In this document: one piece after another, positions 25,974 through 34,052 of the stretch | How the letters are laid out: the number at the start of each line of letters is the position of its first letter | Numbering within the stretch: the stretch's first letter is position 1 | NCBI GenBank assembly: GCA_018052735.1 | Contig: JAGPMT010000002.1 | Coordinates: 109,184 to 173,183, forward strand | Direction: 5' to 3' | DNA from: Phycisphaerae bacterium | GTDB lineage: Bacteria > Planctomycetota > Phycisphaerae > Sedimentisphaerales > Anaerohalosphaeraceae | DNA: 64,000 nt | The notes under the pieces: generated by a model | The model's input: only the letters and a program-made list of their open reading frames with translations | Told to the model about the DNA's origin: nothing | The model's database searches: none | Made by a program: the position numbers and the translations under genes

Positions 25974-26909
25974 ATGGTTGCATCCCTGTTGCTGATTTTT
26001 GGATTGGCTGGAGTCATAGTAGGTGCCCACTTACTGGTTGATGGGGCATCGGCTGTCGCCCGTCGTCTCCGGGTATCGGACTTGGTTATAGGTTTGACGG
26101 TTGTTGCATTTGGAACCAGTCTTCCTGAATTGACCGTCAATATCTTTGCAGTTGTGCAGAATCAGCCGGCGGTGGCTGTTGGGAACATAACCGGCAGCAA
26201 TATTGCCAATATATTGCTTATTCTGGGCTTATCGTCGTTGATTGCGCCCGTACAGGTAGGCAGGGGAACAGTATGGAAAGAAATCCCAATGTGTCTGGGG
26301 GGTTCTATTGTTCTGGCGTTTTTCTGTGCGGCAGGGGCTCAGTTAAGCCGTATTGAAGGGATTCTGCTGCTTAGTCTTTTTCTGGTTTTTTTGGCCTACA
26401 TTGTCGGTATTGCAAGGGAATTACCGGGTTTAGACAATACCCATGAGCATTTCAAGTCTGTCTCGCTGCCCGCCGCGATGGTGATGGTGGCTGCCGGTTT
26501 GATATTCCTTATTGGCGGCGGCAGAGCAGTAGTGCAAGGAGCTGTCCGATTGGCGGCCGCCGCCGGTTTGAGTGAGGCTTTTATTGCCGCAACGGTTGTA
26601 GCCGTCGGAACTAGTTTGCCAGAACTGGCTGCCTCAGTAGCGGCTGCAGTAAAAAAGAAACCGGATATAGCTGTCGGAAATGTCGTCGGCTCAAATATAT
26701 TTAATATCTTTCTAATACTGGGCATCAGCGCGGTCCTTCGGCCGCTGCCGATTGCGCCGACATTGATGATTGGGCTGTGGATAGGCATCCTTTCGGCTGC
26801 GACTTTGTTTTTCTGCATGTTCATAGGAAAACGTCACCAGCTTGAACGCTGGCAGGGCGGGATTCTGCTTATACTATATATTGTATATCTTATATTGCAG
26901 GCCCAATAA
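25974..26909 (+). CDS. Calcium/sodium antiporter, YrbG-type CaCA family
   Basis: 311 residues, almost all hydrophobic, about ten membrane helices. The two inverted alpha-repeats carry the ion-site signatures: FGTSLPELTVNIF with GNITGSNIANILLILGL, and VGTSLPELAASVA with GNVVGSNIFNIFLILGI. These acidic and serine positions bind Na+ and Ca2+ in the family. It probably exports Ca2+ using the sodium gradient in the inner membrane. AAAGGA lies before the ATG. It may share a transcript with the Clp N-domain gene. Confidence 0.92.
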   Translation: MVASLLLIFGLAGVIVGAHLLVDGASAVARRLRVSDLVIGLTVVAFGTSLPELTVNIFAVVQNQPAVAVGNITGSNIANILLILGLSSLIAPVQVGRGTVWKEIPMCLGGSIVLAFFCAAGAQLSRIEGILLLSLFLVFLAYIVGIARELPGLDNTHEHFKSVSLPAAMVMVAAGLIFLIGGGRAVVQGAVRLAAAAGLSEAFIAATVVAVGTSLPELAASVAAAVKKKPDIAVGNVVGSNIFNIFLILGISAVLRPLPIAPTLMIGLWIGILSAATLFFCMFIGKRHQLERWQGGILLILYIVYLILQAQ

Positions 26910-27290
26910 GCCGGCTTTGTATTGGGAAATTCATTGCCTTTTTTGCAATAGATTAAAAATCAAAAAGAGGCTGGATGGTATGCCTTTCGTCAAATTTTTA
27001 AAAAATCTCTTGCATTTTATGGCATTTTAAGTTTATAGTTATTGCCTTGATTTATGCCCTGTCGCATGGGGTTGCGACGAAAGAATTGAAAAATCGCTGA
27101 AATTGCGGTTTACAGCGTTGGAAATGGGGCTGACAGGTATCGCAGCAAGGTCAGCTCATGCCTCCGGCAGGGCCCGGTCAATCCGTTTTCTGAAGCGGAT
27201 TCTGCGACCAGCTAATACGGACGACACAGACAGTCGGCTTTTGTTGTAACTTTGCGCTTGCGCCACGTGAGAGATATCGGCTGTTTTTAA
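26910..27290 (+). other. Intergenic region with several hairpins before tRNA-Gln
   Basis: About 380 bp without a supported gene. Hairpins include GTCGCA/TGCGAC (27061-27078), CTGAC/GTCAG near 27132-27157 and an AATCCG-type 9-bp stem near 27180-27202 set inside a GGTC/GACC pair. This clustering suggests a structured RNA, but SRP, tmRNA and 6S signatures are absent. Confidence 0.4.
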
Positions 27291-27362
27291 TACCCGGTGG
27301 TGTAATTGGCAACACAGAGGTTTTTGGTACCTCTATTCCTGGTTCGAGTCCAGGCCGGGTAG
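27291..27362 (+). tRNA. tRNA-Gln (anticodon UUG)
   Basis: All stems fold: 7-bp acceptor (TACCCGG/CCGGGTA, with the U1-A72 pair typical of tRNA-Gln), D-stem GTGT/ACAC, anticodon stem GAGGT/ACCTC around loop TTTTGGT, giving anticodon TTG, and T-stem CCTGG/CCAGG with loop TTCGAGT. The discriminator base is G. CCA is not encoded. It ends 28 bp before the glmU-like gene in the same direction. Confidence 0.93.
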
Positions 27363-27390
27363 AGTTTTACAGTATTTTTGGAAATTTCTG

Positions 27391-28350
27391 ATGATTGACA
27401 AAATTGCAATTATTCTGGCGGCCGGACAAAGTACCCGAATGAATACGCGGCTTCCCAAGGTGCTGCATGAGGTATGCGGACGGCCTATGCTTGAGTGGGT
27501 CATTGATGCCTGCCGCAATGCCGGCGTCCAAAGACATATTGTTGTGGTGGGCTACGGAAAAGACCAGATTATCGGACGTTATCGGGATGTAAGCGATGTA
27601 GAGTTTGTGGAGCAGAAAGAGCAGCGGGGAACTGGTCATGCAGTAATGTGCTGCCGGGACAAGCTGCAGGGATTTACCGGCCAAACGCTGGTCCTTTGCG
27701 GAGATGCACCGCTGATTCGCACCGAAACCCTTACTGTTCTGCTCGAGAAGCACCGTCAGGAAAAAGCGGCGGTTACCTTAGCAACGGCTGTCTTGCCAGA
27801 TCCCGCCGGCTATGGGCGAATCATCCGCGACAGCTGGGGCAATATTCAGGGCATTGTCGAGCACAACGACTGCGACGAAAAACAGCGCGCGATCACAGAA
27901 GTCAATCCGGGCTATTTCTGCTTTCAAACGCAATATCTGCTGGAAGTACTTGATAAAATTAAGCCGAACAACGCTAAAAATGAATATTACCTGACAGATG
28001 CTCTGCATATACTTTTGGCTGATGGCCATAAGGCCACCGCTGTTACTGCAGTGGCGGCCGAGGATGCAATGGGCGTTAACAACCGCCAGCAGCTTGCCGT
28101 GGTCAGCAAAATTATGCAGCAGCGGATTCAAAACCGTCTGATGACGGCTGGCGTAACAATTGTCGATCCGCCCAACACTTGGATTGATGACCGTGCAAAA
28201 ATCGGTCAGGATACTGTAATAGAACCTTTTACCTGCATCAGCGGCGCTGTTCATATCGGCAGCGGCTGCCGTATCGGTCCCTTTGCCTTCCTGCAGGAAG
28301 GCGCGGTTGTAGCCGATGGCTCTGTTGTGGGCGTATTCAAACAACTTTAA
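27391..28350 (+). CDS. GlmU-like UDP-N-acetylglucosamine pyrophosphorylase, C-terminally short
   Basis: 319 residues against about 450 in bifunctional GlmU. The N-terminal uridylyltransferase domain is complete: LAAGQSTRMNTRLPKVLHEV, the GTGHAV loop (QKEQRGTGHAV), VLCGDAPLI and NPGYFCF. Only the first few left-handed beta-helix coils remain (TWIDDRAKIGQDTVIEPF), ending at VFKQL, so the acetyltransferase active site is absent. It can plausibly make UDP-GlcNAc from GlcNAc-1-P, feeding peptidoglycan and lpxA. Another enzyme must acetylate GlcN-1-P. The stop is followed after 15 bp by prs, with no trace of a lost coding tail. Confidence 0.85.
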   Translation: MIDKIAIILAAGQSTRMNTRLPKVLHEVCGRPMLEWVIDACRNAGVQRHIVVVGYGKDQIIGRYRDVSDVEFVEQKEQRGTGHAVMCCRDKLQGFTGQTLVLCGDAPLIRTETLTVLLEKHRQEKAAVTLATAVLPDPAGYGRIIRDSWGNIQGIVEHNDCDEKQRAITEVNPGYFCFQTQYLLEVLDKIKPNNAKNEYYLTDALHILLADGHKATAVTAVAAEDAMGVNNRQQLAVVSKIMQQRIQNRLMTAGVTIVDPPNTWIDDRAKIGQDTVIEPFTCISGAVHIGSGCRIGPFAFLQEGAVVADGSVVGVFKQL

Positions 28351-28365
28351 CAGGGATAGCAGACA

Positions 28366-29325
28366 ATGCTGAATAATCCAACTATTATATTCAGTGGAAC
28401 CAGCAATCCGGAATTGGCTATGGCCATCAGCCGGTATATGAATATCGAACTTGGCAAAGCAGAGATAACACGCTTCCCCGACGGCGAAAAACTGATTCGT
28501 CTCGAATCGGATGTTCGCGGCCGCGATGTCTTTATCATCCAGCCGACATGTGCTCCTGTTGATGAAAATCTGGTTGAACTGCTGATTTTTCTGGATTGTG
28601 TGCGGCGGGCCAGCGCCGCCCGGATTACGGCGGTGATTCCGTATTTCGGCTATGCCCGTCAAGATCGCAAAGATGCCGGCCGCGTGCCAATTACGGCAAA
28701 ATTGGTCGCCAACCTCATTACATCCGCCGGCGCCAGCCGTGTTCTATCGCTGGATATGCATGCCAAGCAGCTTCAGGGCTTTTTTGACATTCCTGTCGAT
28801 CATCTGACAGCTGAACCGGTGATAGTGCAGTACTTAAAGCGCAAAAAGATGACCGATCTGACGGTTGTGGCTCCCGATGTCGGCAATATGAAGACCGCGT
28901 CGCGGTATGCCACCGCACTCGGCGCAGAGCTGGCTATTATTCACAAGCGGCGTCTGACGGGGCAAGAAATTCTCTGCGAGGAAATAATCGGTTCGGTCGA
29001 AGGCCGCAATATTGTCATGGTGGATGATATGATTGCAACCGCTGGCACTATTACCGGCGCTGCCAAAAAAGTCCGGTCTCTTGGTGCCCGGGAGATAGTT
29101 GTCGGGGCGACTCATGGGGTTTTTGCCGAGCCGGCATTGGAGCGTCTGAAAGAAGCTCCCATTGATGAAATCATTGTGACCGATACGATTCCCCTCAAGG
29201 AATCGGTCCGCAAGCTGCCGCATCTGAAGGTGCTCAGTGTTGCTTCCCTTATCGGGGAAGCGATGCGGCGAATTCACAGCAACGAATCCATCAGCACGAT
29301 GTTTAAGCATTATGGCGAACTGTAG
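28366..29325 (+). CDS. prs: Ribose-phosphate pyrophosphokinase
   Basis: 319 residues, standard length. Makes PRPP from ribose-5-phosphate and ATP for nucleotides, histidine and tryptophan. Signatures include FSGTSNPELA, RFPDGE, YFGYARQDRK, LDMHAKQLQGFFDIPVDH and the PRPP-binding loop VMVDDMIATAGTI. Follows the glmU-like gene by 15 bp, the same order as in many bacteria, with rplY and pth downstream. Confidence 0.97.
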   Translation: MLNNPTIIFSGTSNPELAMAISRYMNIELGKAEITRFPDGEKLIRLESDVRGRDVFIIQPTCAPVDENLVELLIFLDCVRRASAARITAVIPYFGYARQDRKDAGRVPITAKLVANLITSAGASRVLSLDMHAKQLQGFFDIPVDHLTAEPVIVQYLKRKKMTDLTVVAPDVGNMKTASRYATALGAELAIIHKRRLTGQEILCEEIIGSVEGRNIVMVDDMIATAGTITGAAKKVRSLGAREIVVGATHGVFAEPALERLKEAPIDEIIVTDTIPLKESVRKLPHLKVLSVASLIGEAMRRIHSNESISTMFKHYGEL

Positions 29326-29367
29326 TCGTTTCAAACACGAAAAATCAGAACTAAGAAAGAGGTATGT

Positions 29368-30015
29368 ATGTCAGAAACAACGGTGTTAAAAGCACGCATC
29401 CGCCAAAAGGCAGGATCCAATGAGGCAGTCCGTCTGCGCCGGCAGGGACAGCTTCCGGCTGTTCTTTACGGTCATAAAAAGGAAACGGTGTCGATTTCGC
29501 TGGATGCCCACGATTTTCTTGAAGGGCTGCACGGCGGAGCCCGTATTTTTGAGCTGGATACAGACGGCCGAAAAGAGACAGTGCTGGTCAAACAACTCCA
29601 GTACGATTACCTCGGCAAAGATATTGTTCATGCAGACCTGATGCGCGTCGATCTCAGCGAGCGGGTGAAGGTTGAGGTTTCGGTCGAATTAAGAGGCACT
29701 GCCGAAGGGACGCATCAGGGCGGAATGGTAGAATTGATTCTGGACCGCCTCGAAGTGGAATGCCGCGTCAGTGATATCCCCGAAGTGATACCGGTTAATA
29801 TCAAGCACCTTGGCCTCAATCAGGCCATTCACGCTGGTCAGATTGAGCTTCCCGAAGGGATGAAGCTTATTACAGATCCTGAAGCGGTTGTTGTAACCTG
29901 CCATGAGGCCGCAGCGGCGAAGGCCGAAGAAGCTGCTCCTGCTGAAGGTGCTGAAGCCCCGACGGAGCCGGAAGTTATTACCGAGCGCAAGCCCACTGAG
30001 GAAGCCGCCTCCTGA
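29368..30015 (+). CDS. rplY: 50S ribosomal protein L25, CTC form
   Basis: 215 residues. The N-terminal L25 domain (RQKAGSNEAVRLRRQGQLPAVLYGHKK) binds 5S rRNA. The C-terminal beta domain (TL5/CTC) follows (VEVSVELRGTAEGTHQGGMVE, IPVNIKHL, ITDPEAVVVTC). The last 35 residues are Glu/Ala/Pro-rich and probably disordered. AAAGAGG precedes the ATG. The prs-rplY-pth order is conserved in bacteria. Confidence 0.96.
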   Translation: MSETTVLKARIRQKAGSNEAVRLRRQGQLPAVLYGHKKETVSISLDAHDFLEGLHGGARIFELDTDGRKETVLVKQLQYDYLGKDIVHADLMRVDLSERVKVEVSVELRGTAEGTHQGGMVELILDRLEVECRVSDIPEVIPVNIKHLGLNQAIHAGQIELPEGMKLITDPEAVVVTCHEAAAAKAEEAAPAEGAEAPTEPEVITERKPTEEAAS

Positions 30016-30053
30016 TAGCTCCCGATGGATATGTTCATGGGGATAAGGCAGCC

Positions 30054-30746
30054 ATGACAAAAGATTGGAATGAAGTATTTGGATGCCTGACGGGCATCGG
30101 CTCTTTGGAAACAAAAGAAGCACCTGCTGTGAAATTGATTGCGGGACTGGGAAATCCGGGTGCCGCTTATGCCGGCACGCGGCATAACGTGGGCTTTATG
30201 GTTTTGGATGCCATTGCCCAGCAGCTGGGTGCTGCATTCAGCCGCAGCAGGTTTAATGCTCTGTTCGAAGAGGTGTCGGCCCAAGGATACCGCCTGCTGC
30301 TGCTTAAGCCCCAGCAGTTTATGAATCGCAGCGGCCATTCGGTTGCTTCGGCGGCTGGGTTTTATAAGCTCCAGCCGGATAAAATTTTGGTTGTAACCGA
30401 TGATATGGCTCTGCCGGTAGGACGCATACGGCTACGAGCAAAAGGCTCTGCCGGAGGTCACAACGGGCTTAAAGATGTTATCGCCCGCCTCGGTACGGAT
30501 CAGTTTGCTCGACTGCGTGTGGGTATCGGTCCCAGCGGTACGATGGATTCGGCCGACTATGTGCTGTCGAAATTCGCCGCAGAAGAGCAGTCCATTATAG
30601 CCCAAGCGGTTCACACAGCGGCCGGTGCCGCCTTGTGCTGGGCCGCAGAAGGCATTGACGCAGCAATGAATCGGTACAATGTTCAAACAGAGGCCGGCAG
30701 TCCACAGAAGAACGATGCTTCTGGACAGCCGCCTTCTGCGATGTGA
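30054..30746 (+). CDS. pth: Peptidyl-tRNA hydrolase
   Basis: 230 residues. Releases tRNA from stalled peptidyl-tRNA. The catalytic region KLIAGLGNPGAAYAGTRHNVGFMVLD contains the essential His, and KPQQFMNRSG and GSAGGHNGLKD are conserved. There are about 25 residues before the usual MKLI start and a 30-residue polar tail. A GTG at 30129 would give the standard N-terminus but has no ribosome site, whereas AAGG precedes the ATG at 30054, which is kept. Confidence 0.94.
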   Translation: MTKDWNEVFGCLTGIGSLETKEAPAVKLIAGLGNPGAAYAGTRHNVGFMVLDAIAQQLGAAFSRSRFNALFEEVSAQGYRLLLLKPQQFMNRSGHSVASAAGFYKLQPDKILVVTDDMALPVGRIRLRAKGSAGGHNGLKDVIARLGTDQFARLRVGIGPSGTMDSADYVLSKFAAEEQSIIAQAVHTAAGAALCWAAEGIDAAMNRYNVQTEAGSPQKNDASGQPPSAM

Positions 30747-30751
30747 ATCAA

Positions 30752-30776
30752 GCCGCCGGGCACTGTGTCCGGCGGC
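30752..30776 (+). other. Strong hairpin between pth and rpsF
   Basis: GCCGCCGG and CCGGCGGC form a perfect 8-bp GC stem with a 9-nt loop, but an A run follows instead of T on the plus strand. It may protect RNA ends or mark processing between pth and rpsF rather than stop transcription. Confidence 0.5.
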
Positions 30777-30829
30777 AGAAAAAAATATGAAATATTAAAA
30801 TCCTATGAACCCAATGGGAGGTATGAACT

Positions 30830-31264
30830 TTGGAAACGGCTGTAAAACGATTGTATGAAGGGATGTTCCTGGTCGATTCTGCGCTGGCGGCACAAGATTG
30901 GCAGGGCATTCTCGATGAAGTGCAGCATATTTTAAAGCGCGCCGATGCGGAAATTGTTTCGCTCAAAAAGTGGGATGAACGCCGCTTGTGCTACGAAATC
31001 CAGCGAAAGAGCAGGGGAACTTATATTCTGGCGTATTTCAACTGCCCCACCGATAAAGTGAAAGGCATTGAACGCGATGTTCAGCTTTCCGAACGAATTC
31101 TCCGTGCGCTGATACTGCGGACTGACGGAATGACCCAGCAGGATATCGAAAAGCCGACCCCTGCCGAAATGCAGCCGGCACAGGATACTTCGGATAAGCC
31201 CGCCGAGCAAAACAATGCCGAAGAGGCTTCCGATATCGCTGAAGAAACTGCCGAAACCGCTTAA
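30830..31264 (+). CDS. rpsF: 30S ribosomal protein S6
   Basis: 144 residues. Core S6 fold (RLYEGMFLVDSALAAQDW, LKKWDERRLCYEIQRKSRGTYILAYF, RILRALILR). About 45 acidic residues extend beyond the normal end. The start is TTG at 30830, eight bases after GGGAGG. An ATG at 30823 reads a different frame that stops after a few codons. First gene of the classic S6-SSB-S18-L9-DnaB run. Confidence 0.95.
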   Translation: METAVKRLYEGMFLVDSALAAQDWQGILDEVQHILKRADAEIVSLKKWDERRLCYEIQRKSRGTYILAYFNCPTDKVKGIERDVQLSERILRALILRTDGMTQQDIEKPTPAEMQPAQDTSDKPAEQNNAEEASDIAEETAETA

Positions 31265-31322
31265 TATCTGCCCGCAAGGCGAATTGGAAGCGTCCGATAG
31301 CTGCAAAAGAAAGGATTAAACA

Positions 31323-31745
31323 ATGGCAAATTTGAATAAAGTGCTGCTGATGGGCAATATGACCCGCAATCCGCAGCTGTCATACCTGCCCAGCAATACG
31401 CCAGTGGTAGAGTTCGGTCTGGCTATTAACCGCCGGTATAAAAAGCAGGATGGCACAATGGCCGATGAGCCCTGCTATGTGGATTGCCGCCTGTTCGGTA
31501 AACGGGCCGAGGTTGTAAACAAATACTTTAAAAAAGGTGACCCGATTTTTGTGGAAGGACGCCTCCAATACGACGCATGGGAAAAAGACGGTAAAAAACA
31601 GAGCAAGCTGAGAGTGTTTGTCGAAAACTTCGAGTTTATCGGCAAAGGCAGCCAAGCAGCCGGCTCCAGTCCGGCCGAATCTTCGGATTACGAACAGGCT
31701 CCCGAAACTTCGTACGGTCCGGCAGAGGATGATATCCCGTTCTAA
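31323..31745 (+). CDS. ssb: Single-stranded DNA-binding protein
   Basis: 140 residues. OB-fold (NKVLLMGNMTRNPQLSYLPS, VDCRLFGKRAEVVNKYFKKGD, FVEGRLQYDAWEKDGKKQS), a short flexible linker and the acidic tip DDIPF that binds replication and repair partners. Lies between rpsF and rpsR as in many bacteria, tying its expression to ribosome genes. AAAGGA is found before the ATG. Confidence 0.97.
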   Translation: MANLNKVLLMGNMTRNPQLSYLPSNTPVVEFGLAINRRYKKQDGTMADEPCYVDCRLFGKRAEVVNKYFKKGDPIFVEGRLQYDAWEKDGKKQSKLRVFVENFEFIGKGSQAAGSSPAESSDYEQAPETSYGPAEDDIPF

Positions 31746-31827
31746 ACTCATCATTATGCTGGCCGCGCACCATGGCTTTTGTGAATTAGGAAGAAAAAAA
31801 GTTAACATTTAATAAGCAGGATTTTAT

Positions 31828-32088
31828 ATGGCAAAACCACAAAGCAATCCAAATACGAAACGACGAAAAATTACCGCGACGATTCGTGAGCAAACCCAAT
31901 GCCGTTTCTGCCGGGAAGGCAAGACCTATATCGACTATAAAGATGTCGAGACCCTGCAGAAACTGCTGACCAACCGCGGCAAGATTTTTTCCCGACGGCG
32001 CAGCGGCAATTGTGCCAGCTGTCAAAGGAAAGTCAAAGCCGCCATTAAGCGGGCCCGTTTTATGGCTCTGCTGCCGTTTACGGCTTAA
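31828..32088 (+). CDS. rpsR: 30S ribosomal protein S18
   Basis: 86 residues. The S18 core is clear ([41 protein letters not shown]). It has paired cysteines (CRFC near residue 29 and CASC near 65), so this looks like the zinc-binding form of S18. S18 pairs with S6 on the 30S platform; the genes are separated here by ssb. Confidence 0.96.
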   Translation: MAKPQSNPNTKRRKITATIREQTQCRFCREGKTYIDYKDVETLQKLLTNRGKIFSRRRSGNCASCQRKVKAAIKRARFMALLPFTA

Positions 32089-32148
32089 GTCCGAGCCGCT
32101 TTCGTCAACACGGCAATTTCTATGGAAAATTAATGGAGAGATACTATA

Positions 32149-32640
32149 ATGAAAGTACTGTTAGTGGAAGATGTGGAAAAACTCGGATGGCTGGGCGATG
32201 TGGTTGAAGTGAAAAACGGCTATGCCCGCAATTACCTGCTGCCGCAGGGACTTGCAACGATTCCGACAGAGGCCAATATTAAGTCGCTGGAAGCCGAAAA
32301 ACAGCGCCGGGCCGAAATTCGCCGGCTGGAACGGCAGCAGAAGGAACAGCTTGCCGCCCGTATGGAAGGGGCTCAAGTGGTTATTGCTGCTAAGGCCAAC
32401 GAAATGGGGCATCTGTTCGGCTCTGTTACGGAACGGGATATTGCCGATGCCCTTCGTCAGCAGGGTTTTGAGGTGCAGGATGATATGGTGAAAATGCCGG
32501 CCGGTCATATCAAGGAAATCGGCACACATGAGGTCGTGCTGAGAATTGCATCGGACCTGCGGCCGGCTGTTCGCGTCGTTGTCGTCTCAGAGGATCAGAC
32601 TGTTGACGCAGATAAAAAAGAAACAAATACCCAGGAATGA
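32149..32640 (+). CDS. rplI: 50S ribosomal protein L9
   Basis: 163 residues. N-terminal RNA-binding domain (VLLVEDVEKLGWLGDVVEVKNGYARNYLLP is the family signature, read here in pieces), the long connecting helix (SLEAEKQRRAEIRRLERQQKE) and the C-terminal domain (ANEMGHLFGSVTERDIADAL, IGTHEV). GGAGAG precedes the ATG. Its last 38 bases overlap the proposed dnaB start. Confidence 0.96.
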   Translation: MKVLLVEDVEKLGWLGDVVEVKNGYARNYLLPQGLATIPTEANIKSLEAEKQRRAEIRRLERQQKEQLAARMEGAQVVIAAKANEMGHLFGSVTERDIADALRQQGFEVQDDMVKMPAGHIKEIGTHEVVLRIASDLRPAVRVVVVSEDQTVDADKKETNTQE

Positions 32641-34021
32641 CTCCTGGACAGATGCGGATTTGCAGCAGCTTCTTCAGGGACGAAAAATTCCGGCTTCTCC
32701 TGAGGCCGAAGCCGCTGTGCTCGGCTCAATGCTCTTGGATCGGCAGGCGATTGCGGATGTGATTGAGACCATCGGCGCCGATGCTTTTTTTCTGACCGAG
32801 CACCGTCTCATTTTTGAGGCCATTGTCTCGCTGTATGAAAAAAACAGCGAAATTGACCTGCTCCTGCTGCGGGATGAACTCAAAAAGCGCAACTGTCTTG
32901 AGGCCGTCGGCGGTGTTGAGTATCTGGTTCGTGTTGCTGAGACAGTACCTTCGGCGGCCAATGTGGCCTATTACACCGGAATTGTGCAGGAAAAAGCCCT
33001 GCTGCGCCAGCTGGCTTACGTCTGCGGAGAAATTCTCAACGAGGCTTGCCGGGAAGAAGGAGAAGCTTCCGAAAAGCTTGATTCTGCCGAGCAGCGGGTC
33101 TTTGCAGTGACAGAAAAGAAAATCCGCGGTACGGCTTATCCGGTCCGTGATCTGATTACCGAGACCTTCGAGAATATCGAGAAACGCAAGGGCTCCCATG
33201 TAACAGGCCTGCCGACGGGTTTTGAAGAATTGAACTACCTGCTGGCAGGTCTCCAGAAGGGCGAGATGATTATTATTGCCGGACGCCCGAGCATGGGCAA
33301 AACCAGTTTTGCACTGAATATGGCCGAAGCGCTCGGTGCCGATGAAGGCATCCCTGTGGCAATTTTTTCAATGGAAATGAGCCGCCACCAGCTTGTCGAG
33401 CGGTTTCTATGCAGCCGCAGTGGCATCGATTCCCAGCTGGTCCGAAAGGGAATGCTCTCTACCGACCAAATGGCCGAACTGATGCGTGTCGGCGGCGAAC
33501 TTTATGAAAAACCCATTTTTATTGACGATACGCCCAATCTGAATCCGCTGGTTGTGCGAGCCAAGTGCCGCCGGCTTAAAAGCCGCTATGATATTCAGGC
33601 GGTCTTTATCGATTATATGCAGCTGATGAGTCTGGGGGGTTATGTTGAATCCCGCCAGCAGGAAATCAGTACCATTTCCCGCCAACTCAAAGGACTGGCC
33701 CGCGAGCTGGATGTGCCGGTGGTTGTTTTGAGTCAGTTAAACCGCGGCGCCGAGGGCCGCGAAGGGCACCGCCCGAGAATGAGCGACCTCCGCGAGAGCG
33801 GCAGCATCGAACAAGATGCCGATGTGATTATGCTGCTTCACCGCGAGGCCTATTATCATCAGGGGGATGAGGAGTGGATGAGTGCCAATCAGGACAAACT
33901 GAATCTGGCGGAAGTCATTGTTGCCAAGCAGCGAAACGGCCCTACTGGTACTGTTGAGCTGATTTTTGACGGGCGTCTGACGCGCTTTAAGCCGAAAAGT
34001 CACATTACAGAACCGTTTTAA
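32603..34021 (+). CDS. dnaB: Replicative DNA helicase DnaB
   Basis: 472 residues. N-terminal domain (EAEAAVLGSMLLDRQAIADV) that contacts primase, then the RecA-like motor: Walker A GRPSMGKT, FSMEMSR, Walker B VFIDYMQLM, the Q/arginine region VVVLSQLNRG, and DLRESGSIEQDADV. The frame is open back to 32546 inside rplI. TTG at 32603 is chosen because AGAGGA lies 8 nt before it and the length matches other DnaB proteins (E. coli 471). Coupled to rplI by overlap; loads at the fork as a hexamer. Confidence 0.93.
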   Translation: MTQIKKKQIPRNDSWTDADLQQLLQGRKIPASPEAEAAVLGSMLLDRQAIADVIETIGADAFFLTEHRLIFEAIVSLYEKNSEIDLLLLRDELKKRNCLEAVGGVEYLVRVAETVPSAANVAYYTGIVQEKALLRQLAYVCGEILNEACREEGEASEKLDSAEQRVFAVTEKKIRGTAYPVRDLITETFENIEKRKGSHVTGLPTGFEELNYLLAGLQKGEMIIIAGRPSMGKTSFALNMAEALGADEGIPVAIFSMEMSRHQLVERFLCSRSGIDSQLVRKGMLSTDQMAELMRVGGELYEKPIFIDDTPNLNPLVVRAKCRRLKSRYDIQAVFIDYMQLMSLGGYVESRQQEISTISRQLKGLARELDVPVVVLSQLNRGAEGREGHRPRMSDLRESGSIEQDADVIMLLHREAYYHQGDEEWMSANQDKLNLAEVIVAKQRNGPTGTVELIFDGRLTRFKPKSHITEPF

Positions 34022-34052
34022 TGGTATGCAGAAAACTTATAGGGAGGTGAAC

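Noticed and set aside
32546..32602. Upstream extension of dnaB inside rplI
   Set aside because: The added residues do not resemble DnaB and the codons belong to the rplI frame; TTG 32603 has the better ribosome site.
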